From Nakamurella sp040546275 (GTDB taxonomy: Bacteria; Actinomycetota; Actinomycetes; Mycobacteriales; Nakamurellaceae), in the NCBI RefSeq assembly GCF_040546275.1, contig NZ_JBEPNO010000001.1, forward strand, positions 248,001-312,000: a stretch of 64,000 nucleotides of DNA. The letters are read 5' to 3'. Both the position numbers and the translations under genes were made by a program. How positions within the stretch are numbered: the stretch's first letter is position 1; every line of letters begins with the position of its first letter. Below, in pieces: positions 49,707 through 56,723 of this stretch. The notes under the pieces are model-generated. The model worked only from the letters and a program-made list of their open reading frames with translations. It had not been told where the DNA came from and did not search any database.

Positions 49707-50404
49707 TCACGTCCTCGCCGTGCCCTGGAGGTCCTCGTCGGCTTCGTGGTCGAGGCCGACGGGTTGGATGTCCGTCCGCGTCACTGCCACGTAGAGCACG
49801 AGCGCTGCGATCGCCACCACCCCATGATCGGGATCAGCATCATTGCGCCGAACAGCAGGGCGGAGTCGAGGTAGCCCAGTTTCATGCTTGCGGCAGTCAG
49901 ATCGCCGGCCGCGGTGCCCAGGGCAAAGGTCGCCAGAACGGTGATCCAATAATAGGTCTCGCGGCGGCGGGTGGTGGCGCTGTGGATCGACAGCGTGCCC
50001 TCGCTCCGGGACCAGAGCCACAGGGCCAGGCCGACGACCGCCGCGTAGAAGACTGTCGACCCGAGGTACGGCAGGTCGAGTACGACGTGCAACACATCCG
50101 CGGCCATGGTTCCGAAGACCGCCACCATCGCGACGGCGAACCAGTAGATGCCCGCGACGTAGCGGCGCGTCCTGAACTGAAGGTACATCGCCAGCGCGAA
50201 TCCGAGCAGGCCCACCGATCCGGCCAGCACCAGGCTGGCCTCGCCCAGGTAGTCGGAGGCGGCCTCGCCCATACCGGTGGTCAGCACCTTGATCAACCAG
50301 AAGAGTGCCGTGATCGCCGGCACCTTCGCTGCGAGCGGTTGCCCGAAGATGGCGTCGGACCTCGACCCGGTCGTGCCCGTCGTGGCGGGCGCCGTGGATG
50401 CCAT
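49707..50404 (-). pseudogene. COG4705-type membrane protein gene broken by an internal deletion and frameshift
   Basis: From the ATG at 50404 (GGAAGG upstream) the frame encodes a typical multi-helix protein: KVPAITALFWLIKVLTTGMGEAASDYLG, FGTMAADVLHVVLDLPYLGSTVFYA, EGTLSIHSATTRRRETYYWITVLATFALGTAAGDLTA. It then reads GAMMLIPIMGWWRSQ and stops at 49781. The other frame immediately continues with a final helix and tail VVAIAALVLYVAVTRTDIQP to 49707. The segment normally found between these parts (RPLGASFADW region, about 45 residues, recalled from family members) is missing. A 207-residue truncated product may still be made. Confidence 0.6.
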
Positions 50405-50447
50405 GGTGTTCCTTCCAGCGTGCCGCCGGCCCTTCCGGGCGGCTAGC

Positions 50448-50466
50448 TACTATCTAGGTAGTAGTA
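50448..50466. promoter_or_regulatory. BlaI/MecI-type operator
   Basis: TACTA-TCTAGG-TAGTAGTA has the same core and spacing as the site at 46910-46928. It lies 44 bases upstream of the COG4705-type gene start (50404, minus) and about 200 bases before the iron-transporter gene (plus). Confidence 0.6.
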
Positions 50467-50580
50467 CGTCCGAAAGATAGTTGACCGGCCGCCGCCCTGG
50501 TCTGTGACCTCCGACTCAGTGGTGCGACGAGGAAAAGCGTCGGTAAAAGGCGATGCACAGCCTTCGCTTTGGCCTCGAGG

Positions 50581-50599
50581 GTTACTTAGGCTAGCCTCA
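50581..50599. promoter_or_regulatory. IdeR/DtxR-type iron box
   Basis: GTTACTTAGGCTAGCCTCA includes the palindrome AGGCTAGCCT and matches most of the inner and right half of the TTAGGTTAGSCTAACCTAA consensus. It lies 70 bases before the ferric-iron binding-protein gene, so repression under iron sufficiency is likely. Confidence 0.65.
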
Positions 50600-50668
50600 G
50601 CTTGTCCAGTGGATCTCCTCAGTGCCATGTCGGATGTCCTCTCCAGCAAGCCAACCCCGGAATGAGCC

Positions 50669-51820
50669 ATGTCCTCACGATCGACGAACCGCCTGGCCTG
50701 TGCGCTCCTGGCCGCCGGTGCGGTCATCCTCTCCGCCTGTGGTTCGGCAGGTTCGGCCGCTTCCTCGTCCTCGAGTACCTCGAACAGTTCGAGCACCTCG
50801 GCCGCGTCGGCCGACGGCAGCCCGACCCCGGGTAGCGCCACGCCCACCAGCAGTGCCCCGGTGACGACCGCTGCGGAGGAGAAACTGGACCCGACCGCCC
50901 TGGTGGTCTACAACGCGCAGCACGAGAACCTCACCCAGGCCTGGGCCGACGAGTTCGGCAAGGCGAACAACGTCAAGGTCCAACTGCGCAACGGGAGCGA
51001 TCTGGAGATGGCCAACCAGATCGTCGCCGAGGGAACTGCCTCGCCCGCAGACGTTTTCATCACCGAGAATTCGCCGGGCATGAACATCGTCGAGAAGGCC
51101 GAACTGTTCCAGAACGTCGACAAGGCGACCCTGTCGGCTGTCCCGGCCCAGTACTCGCCGACCACGGGCAAGTGGGTCGGGGTGGCCGCCAGGTCCACCG
51201 TCTTCGTCTACAACCCGGCCAAGCTGACCGAGGGGCAACTGCCGAAATCGCTGATGGACCTGGCCGATCCGTCGTGGAAGGGGAGGTGGGCCGCCTCTCC
51301 CGGCGGCGCCGACTTCCAGGCGATCGTCAGCGCCATGTACGAGCTGGAGGGTGCCGATGCCACCAAGGCCTGGCTGACCTCGATGAAGGAGAACTTCAAG
51401 GCCTACAAGGGCAACACCACCGTGATGAAGGCCGTGAACGCCGGCGAGATCGACGGCGGCGTGATCTACCACTACTACTGGTACGGGGATCAGGCCGGTA
51501 CGAAGGAGAACAGCAAGAACACCAAGTTGCTGTTCTTCGGGAAGCAGGATCCCGGTGCGTTCGTCAGCGTCTCGGGTGCCGGGATTCTCGCGTCCAGCAA
51601 GAAGAAGGACGTGGCCCAGAAGTTCCTGCGGTTCGTGGTCAGCAAGCAGGGCCAGGAGATCGTGGCGAACAACGTGTTCGAGTACCCCGTCCTCGACACC
51701 AGGACCGAGACGAACAGGTCGCTCGCGCCGCTCGCCGGGCTCGACGCTCCCCAGGTCGATCCGGCCACGCTGAACAGCAGCCAGGTGGTAGACCTGATGA
51801 CCGAGGTCGGGCTGCTCTGA
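50669..51820 (+). CDS. Ferric-iron ABC transporter substrate-binding lipoprotein
   Basis: A 383-residue FbpA/FutA-type binding protein. A lipobox (AVILSAC) is followed by a Ser/Thr-rich linker to about residue 65, then the binding domain: DPTALVVYNAQHENLTQAWADEF, ASPADVFITENSPGMNIVEKAELF, GVAARSTVFVYNP and the double-Tyr iron-ligand segment GVIYHYYWYGDQAGT near residue 270. Iron box upstream. It is followed by the permease and ATPase genes, giving a complete importer. Confidence 0.93.
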   Translation: MSSRSTNRLACALLAAGAVILSACGSAGSAASSSSSTSNSSSTSAASADGSPTPGSATPTSSAPVTTAAEEKLDPTALVVYNAQHENLTQAWADEFGKANNVKVQLRNGSDLEMANQIVAEGTASPADVFITENSPGMNIVEKAELFQNVDKATLSAVPAQYSPTTGKWVGVAARSTVFVYNPAKLTEGQLPKSLMDLADPSWKGRWAASPGGADFQAIVSAMYELEGADATKAWLTSMKENFKAYKGNTTVMKAVNAGEIDGGVIYHYYWYGDQAGTKENSKNTKLLFFGKQDPGAFVSVSGAGILASSKKKDVAQKFLRFVVSKQGQEIVANNVFEYPVLDTRTETNRSLAPLAGLDAPQVDPATLNSSQVVDLMTEVGLL

Positions 51821-51867
51821 GCGCTGTCGCCCACCCACCCGAACGCCGGACGCCCCGGAGGCCGGTG

Positions 51868-53391
51868 GTGTCCCTCTTCCGAGGCGCACCACCGGTTTTC
51901 GTGGTACTTGCAGCCGCGGTGGCGCTGTTGTCGCTCGTGCCCGTCGCCTTCATCGTCCAGTCGTTGGTCCAGGCCGGACCGGCCAGGGCCAAGGCCCTGA
52001 TCTGGCGTCCCCGGGTCGGCGAGCTGCTGCTCAACACCGGCCTCCTGACTGTCCTGTCGATGGCCGCCTGTGCAGTGCTCGGCACGGCCTGTGCGTTCCT
52101 GATCGAGCGGACGACGGTGCCAGGGGCCCGATTCTGGGCGCCGATGCTGGTCACCCCGCTGGCCGTTCCGGCCTTCGTCACCAGTTACGGCTGGGTTTCG
52201 GTCGTGCCGGGCATCGACGGGCTCTTCGGTGCCACGCTGATCATGACGTTGGCCTACTTCCCGCTGGTCCTGCTGCCGGTGGCCGGCGCGCTCCGGGGGA
52301 CCGACCCGGCCTGGGAGGAACAGGCGAGATCACTCGGGCTGGGCCCGGTGCGCACTTTCCGCCGGGTGACCCTGCCGCAGCTGCGACCGGCGCTGCTCGG
52401 TGGTTCGTTGCTGGTGGGCCTGCACACCCTGGCCGAGTTCGGGGCGTTCCAGAATCTCGGGTTCTCGACCTTCACCACGGCCATCTACGAGCAGTACCAG
52501 TCGACGTTCGCGAGTACGGCCGGGAACATGCTGGCGGTCGTGCTCGTGGTCTGCTGCCTGGTGTTGGTCGCGGCGGAGTTCGGGCTGGGGCGTGGACCGG
52601 TGGCCCGCACCGGATCCGGCAGCCCCCGTCCGCATCGTCGGGTGTCTCTGGGCTGGTGGAACATCCCGGCCGTCAGCGGTCTGGTTGCAGTCGTAGGGGC
52701 AGCGCTCGGGGTGCCGGTGTCCAGCGTCGTCCACTGGCTGGTGCTGGGTGGGCGGGCCGTGTGGACCAGCACCCTGTGGGACTCCGCGGTGTCGACCGTG
52801 GCGCTCGCGGCCGGAGCGGCTCTGTTCACCACTGCCCTGGCATTTCCCGCCGCCTATCTTGCTGTCCGGCACCGCGGCCGGGTCAGTGCCGTTGCGGAAC
52901 GGGTCAGCTATGTCGCCGGCGCGGTGCCGTCCCTCGTGGTCGGCCTCGCGCTGGTCACGCTGACCGTGCACTACGTCAAACCGATCTACCAGACCTACGT
53001 GACGTTGTTCATCGCCTACGTCGTGCTGTTGCTGCCGCGCGCACTGGTCTCGATCCGATCTGGTCTGACCCAGTCGCGGGTCGAGCTCGAGGAGGCCTCC
53101 CGCGCACTGGGAAAGTCCCGCCTGGTGACGCTGGCGCGAATCACGGTGCCGCTGGCCTCGCCGGGCCTTGCGGTCGCCGCGACCCTGGTCTTCCTGGCCG
53201 CGGCGACCGAGCTCACCGCCACTCTGATGTTGGGACCGACCGGGCTGCGCACGCTGTCCACCCGGTTCTGGAGCCTGAGTGGAAGCATCGACTACGTGGC
53301 CGCCGCACCGTACGCCGCGTTGCTGATCGTCATCTCCCTGCCGGTCACCTTCTTTCTGCTACAGCAGTCGCGACGGGCGGCCGGACGATGA
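51868..53391 (+). CDS. Ferric-iron ABC transporter permease (FbpB-type, two fused halves)
   Basis: A 507-residue permease with about twelve helices and two EAA loops (DPAWEEQARSLGLGPVRTFRRVTLPQLRPALLG near 165 and RVELEEASRALGKSRLVTLARITVPLASPGLA near 405). This internal duplication is the FbpB layout. The GTG at 51868 follows GGAGG by 6 bases; GTG 51865 is adjacent. It starts 47 bases after the binding-protein stop and overlaps the ATPase start by ATGA. Confidence 0.92.
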   Translation: MSLFRGAPPVFVVLAAAVALLSLVPVAFIVQSLVQAGPARAKALIWRPRVGELLLNTGLLTVLSMAACAVLGTACAFLIERTTVPGARFWAPMLVTPLAVPAFVTSYGWVSVVPGIDGLFGATLIMTLAYFPLVLLPVAGALRGTDPAWEEQARSLGLGPVRTFRRVTLPQLRPALLGGSLLVGLHTLAEFGAFQNLGFSTFTTAIYEQYQSTFASTAGNMLAVVLVVCCLVLVAAEFGLGRGPVARTGSGSPRPHRRVSLGWWNIPAVSGLVAVVGAALGVPVSSVVHWLVLGGRAVWTSTLWDSAVSTVALAAGAALFTTALAFPAAYLAVRHRGRVSAVAERVSYVAGAVPSLVVGLALVTLTVHYVKPIYQTYVTLFIAYVVLLLPRALVSIRSGLTQSRVELEEASRALGKSRLVTLARITVPLASPGLAVAATLVFLAAATELTATLMLGPTGLRTLSTRFWSLSGSIDYVAAAPYAALLIVISLPVTFFLLQQSRRAAGR

Positions 53392-54440
53392 ACGCAGTGA
53401 CAGCCGCAGGTCTCGCCAAGAAGTTCGGCGGCGTGACCGCACTGGCGGGGGTGGATGTCGACCTGCCGGCGGGTAGCACGACCGCTCTGCTCGGGCCGTC
53501 GGGGTGCGGGAAGACGACCCTCCTGCGGATCATCGCCGGTTTCGAGAAACCAGACCTCGGAACCGTTTCGGTCGGGAGCGAGATGATCACCGGACCGGGG
53601 ATCTGGAAGCCCGCCGAACGCCGGTCGATCGGATACGTGGCACAGGAAGGCGCCCTGTTCCCACATCTGGACGTCCGCCGCAACATCGAATTCGCGTTGT
53701 CCCGTCAGGAACGACGGTCCGGCAGCAGGCTCGCCGAACTGCTCGACCTGGTGAGCCTGGAAAGCTCTCAGCTGCAACGGTTTCCGCACGAACTCTCGGG
53801 AGGGCAGCAGCAGCGGGTCGCACTTGCCCGGGCGCTGGCCCGTCGGCCCGGCCTGGTGTTGCTGGACGAACCTTTCGCCGCGCTGGATGCCGGTCTGCGC
53901 TCCGGCACCAGGGATCTGGTGGCAGCAGCGCTTGCCGTCGAGAAGGTCACCACGCTGTTGGTCACCCACGATCAACAGGAGGCGCTGTCGTTCGCGGATC
54001 GCGTGGTGGTGATGAGGGACGGCCGGGTGGTGCAGACCGGTACACCGCGGGAGGTCTACTCCCAGCCCGCCAACCGTTGGAGTGCCGCCTTTCTCGGCGA
54101 CGCCGTGGAGCTCAGAGGGACCGTTCGGGGTGATCGGATCAGCTGTGCCCTCGGGCTCCTGCCCCTGTCGGCAACCTGCCCGGACGGAGAAGTCACGGTG
54201 GTGCTCCGCCCGGAGCAACTCCTGATCGACCGGATGGGCGATTCGAGCTCCGACGAGGCGCCGGTGATCGCGCAGGTCGTGGAGACCCGGTATTTCGGGC
54301 ACGACAGCGTCGTCGGTCTGCGGCTCGCAGCCGACCCCGAACTGCGCCTGACCGTCCGCACGGCGGCGGACGTGAACCTGGGTCCGGGCACCAGGGTGAC
54401 CGTCCGCGTGCGAGGCGCCGCGACCGTTGTCGGACCCTGA
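53388..54440 (+). CDS. Ferric-iron ABC transporter ATPase (FbpC-type)
   Basis: A 350-residue ATPase: Walker A LLGPSGCGKTTLLRIIAG, GYVAQEGALFPHLDVRRNIEFAL, signature LSGGQQQRVALARAL, Walker B LVLLDEPFAALD, and LVTHDQQEALSFADRVVVMRDG. A C-terminal TOBE-like regulatory domain follows (VVLRPEQLLIDR...VVETRYFGHDSVVGLRL). It is the third gene of the iron-import operon. Confidence 0.93.
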   Translation: MNAVTAAGLAKKFGGVTALAGVDVDLPAGSTTALLGPSGCGKTTLLRIIAGFEKPDLGTVSVGSEMITGPGIWKPAERRSIGYVAQEGALFPHLDVRRNIEFALSRQERRSGSRLAELLDLVSLESSQLQRFPHELSGGQQQRVALARALARRPGLVLLDEPFAALDAGLRSGTRDLVAAALAVEKVTTLLVTHDQQEALSFADRVVVMRDGRVVQTGTPREVYSQPANRWSAAFLGDAVELRGTVRGDRISCALGLLPLSATCPDGEVTVVLRPEQLLIDRMGDSSSDEAPVIAQVVETRYFGHDSVVGLRLAADPELRLTVRTAADVNLGPGTRVTVRVRGAATVVGP

Positions 54441-54449
54441 CCTGACCGG

Positions 54450-54465
54450 TGAGCGCTTACGCTCA
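54450..54465. promoter_or_regulatory. Perfect palindrome in front of the TetR gene
   Basis: TGAGCG-CTTA-CGCTCA is a perfect 16-bp dyad that ends 4 bases before the ATG at 54470. Position suggests autoregulation by the TetR protein. Confidence 0.55.
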
Positions 54466-54469
54466 GCAC

Positions 54470-55198
54470 ATGACGAACACCTCCGGTGAACAGGAGAAGG
54501 CGGAGCCGAGCCGTATCGGGCGCCGCCGCGCCGCTGCCAAGGACGACGGCACAGCGGCCTATGCGGAACGACGTTCCGAGATCAAGGCCGCGGCCGCAGA
54601 CCTGTTCAAGAGCGAAGGTTTCCGGGGCACCAGCATCGGCCGGGTAGCGCAGGCGCTCGGCATCGACCGGGCGACCCTCTACTACTACGTCGGGAGCAAG
54701 GAAGAACTGTTCGACGATGTCGTCTCCGGAGCGGTCCGTGCGAACGTCGAGATCGCCGAGGAGATCCTGCGGGGAGGGGGTTCGGCCCCGGAGAAGATCT
54801 TCTCGCTGGTCACCTCGCTGATGAACAGCTACGCCGAGCACTATCCGTTCCTCTACGTGTTCATCCGGGAGAACCTCGGCCATGTCGGGAAGCGCAGATC
54901 CGAATGGTCGAGGGAGATGCGCGCCCTCAACAAGAGGTACGAGGAGATCGTGGTCGAGATGATCGACGTCGGCGTCGCCGAGGGCACCATCCGGCCGGTG
55001 GGGGAGCCCTGGATGATGGCGTACGGCCTGATCGGCATGGTCGGTTGGACGAACCGCTGGTTCAACCCGGACCACACCCCGGTCGACGCCGAAACGGTCG
55101 GCCTCACCTTCGCCAGGATGCTGCTCGCCGGGATCGCGGTCGACGGCGATCCGGTGTTGCCGGCGGCCGGGCGGCCCCGTCGCACGGCGAACGGCTAG
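54470..55198 (+). CDS. TetR-family transcriptional regulator (lipid-gene context)
   Basis: A 242-residue regulator. After a roughly 35-residue basic extension comes the TetR HTH: RRSEIKAAAADLFKSEGFRGTSIGRVAQALGIDRATLYYYVGSKEELFDDVV. The C-terminal ligand domain has PFLYVFIRENLG and WMMAYGLIGMVGWTNRWFNPD, a form common in KstR2/FadR-like and acyl-CoA-responsive TetR proteins. ATG 54470 is chosen because a GTG at 54449 would start before the palindrome. It is convergent with the thiolase gene. Confidence 0.88.
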   Translation: MTNTSGEQEKAEPSRIGRRRAAAKDDGTAAYAERRSEIKAAAADLFKSEGFRGTSIGRVAQALGIDRATLYYYVGSKEELFDDVVSGAVRANVEIAEEILRGGGSAPEKIFSLVTSLMNSYAEHYPFLYVFIRENLGHVGKRRSEWSREMRALNKRYEEIVVEMIDVGVAEGTIRPVGEPWMMAYGLIGMVGWTNRWFNPDHTPVDAETVGLTFARMLLAGIAVDGDPVLPAAGRPRRTANG

Positions 55199-55260
55199 CG
55201 GCCCAACCAGTTCGGTTTGCGCTTCTCCAGGAAGGCCTGCTTGGCCATCGGGCCGTTCTG
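55195..55260 (-). pseudogene. C-terminal remnant of an enoyl-CoA hydratase
   Basis: On the minus strand 22 codons read QNGPMAKQAFLEKRKPNWLGR-stop, the characteristic C-terminal tail of enoyl-CoA hydratases (AFLEKRKPxWxGR). There is no start or upstream coding for the rest of the protein; the thiolase stop lies only 24 bases away. It is a relic of a deleted hydratase gene that lay next to the thiolase. Confidence 0.6.
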
Positions 55261-55284
55261 TATGCGCCGCGAGCAACGCGACCG

Positions 55285-56424
55285 TCAGATCAGCTCCAGC
55301 AGCGTCGCGTTGGCCTGTCCGCCGCCCTCGCACATGCTCTGCAGGCCGTAGCGCAGGCCGGCGTCGCGCATGTGGTGGACCATCGTCGTCATGATCCGGG
55401 CGCCGCTGCCGCCCAGCGGGTGGCCGAGGGCAATGGCGCCGCCGAGGGGATTCAGGGCCTTCTCGTCGGCGCCGATGTCCTGCAGCCAGGCCAGCGGCAC
55501 GGAGGCGAAGGCCTCGTTGATCTCGAAGACCCCGATCTCGTCGAGCTTCACGCCGCTTCGGGTGAGCAGCTTGCGGGTGGCCGGGATCGGCGCGGTGAGC
55601 ATCTTGATCGGGTCGTCGCCGGCCAGGGCAACGCTGTGCACCCGGGCGATGGGCGTCAGGCCCAGCTCTTTGGCTTTCGCGCTGGTCATCATCAGCAGGG
55701 CGGCGGATCCGTCGCTGATCTGCGAGGCGTTGCCGGCGGTGATGCTGCCATCCGGCTTGAAAGCCGGCTTGATGGAAGCCATCTTCTCCACGGTGCCGCC
55801 GCGGCGGATGCCCTCGTCCTTGGTGACGGTGCCGGCCTCGGTCTCGATGCCGACGATCTGACCGTCGAAGCGTCCGTCGTCCTGCGCGGTGGCGGCCCGG
55901 TCGTGTGAACGCAGCGCGAACTCGTCGAGCTGGGTGCGGGTGATGCCCCACTGGTCGGCGATCAACTGGGCGCCGGTGCCCTGGTCGGGGAACACCCCGT
56001 AGCGGGCGGCGAACAGGGACCCGGTCGGGTCCTGACCGGCGAGCGAGGAGCCCATCGGGACGCGGCTCATCGATTCGACTCCGCCCGCGACGACCACGTC
56101 GTAGTGCCCGGCGACCAGGCCGGCCGCAGCGAAGTGAACTGCCTGCTGGGAGGAGCCGCACTGACGGTCGACCGTCGTGCCGGGCACGTTTTCCGGCCAA
56201 CCGGCGCCGAGGATGGCGTTGCGCGCGATGTCGAAGGTCTGCTCCCCGATCTGCGACACGCAGCCCCAGATGACGTCGTCGACGACGACCGGGTCGATCC
56301 CGCTGCGATGGGCCAGCGCGCGTAGTACGTAGGCGGACAGGTCGGTCGGGTGAACCGAGCTCAGGCCTCCGTTGCGTTTGCCGACGGGGGTTCGGACAGC
56401 TTCGACGATGACCGCATCACGCAT
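55285..56424 (-). CDS. Acetyl-CoA acetyltransferase (thiolase, FadA5-like)
   Basis: A 379-residue thiolase: N-terminal DAVIVEAVRTPVGKRNGGLSSVHP, nucleophile Cys in TVDRQCGSSQQAVHFAA near residue 89, FEINEAFAS, catalytic His in GGAIALGHPLGGSGAR and the second Cys in MCEGGGQANATLLE. The RQCGSSQQA form is typical of the actinobacterial degradative thiolases used in fatty-acid or steroid side-chain beta-oxidation. GGGAG precedes the ATG. It is next to an enoyl-CoA hydratase remnant. Confidence 0.92.
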   Translation of the reverse strand: MRDAVIVEAVRTPVGKRNGGLSSVHPTDLSAYVLRALAHRSGIDPVVVDDVIWGCVSQIGEQTFDIARNAILGAGWPENVPGTTVDRQCGSSQQAVHFAAAGLVAGHYDVVVAGGVESMSRVPMGSSLAGQDPTGSLFAARYGVFPDQGTGAQLIADQWGITRTQLDEFALRSHDRAATAQDDGRFDGQIVGIETEAGTVTKDEGIRRGGTVEKMASIKPAFKPDGSITAGNASQISDGSAALLMMTSAKAKELGLTPIARVHSVALAGDDPIKMLTAPIPATRKLLTRSGVKLDEIGVFEINEAFASVPLAWLQDIGADEKALNPLGGAIALGHPLGGSGARIMTTMVHHMRDAGLRYGLQSMCEGGGQANATLLELI

Positions 56425-56507
56425 GATGTGCTCCCTGCAGATGATCGTTGTTCCGGTCGCTCACCGACCGGAGGAGGCCCTCAGTCTGCTCTATCGATCA
56501 GCCCATG

Positions 56508-56525
56508 GTCAACGTTGCTGTTGAC
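56508..56525. promoter_or_regulatory. Palindrome upstream of the thiolase gene
   Basis: GTCAAC-GTTGCT-GTTGAC is a perfect 6+6+6 dyad 84 bases upstream of the thiolase ATG and may be the operator of a lipid regulator. It differs from the palindrome before the TetR gene. Confidence 0.45.
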
Positions 56526-56614
56526 AATGCTGGCGCGGGGCGTATCCGGTCACCGGTTTCGACTGGTCCCGACCACCCGCCAGAACCGGGACTGTGACGG
56601 GCGCGACGGACCGG

Positions 56615-56628
56615 GGGACCTAAGTCTC
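56615..56628. promoter_or_regulatory. DevR/DosR-like box upstream of the SulP gene
   Basis: GGGAC-CTAA-GTCTC matches 9 of 10 arm positions with an AT-rich spacer as in mycobacterial boxes. It lies about 96 bases before the SulP start. Confidence 0.5.
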
Positions 56629-56723
56629 TATCCGGTCCTGGGTGGCTCGTCCGACCCTTGAGTCGAGGATTCCGTCCACTCGACCGCCACTCTCCAGCGG
56701 TTCGAACGACCAGAACTGAAGTG

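Noticed and set aside
54056..56200. A 714-residue minus-strand open frame across the ABC ATPase, tetR and thiolase genes
   Set aside because: It is a GC-rich shadow with Arg/Asp/Gly composition, overlapping three well-supported genes.
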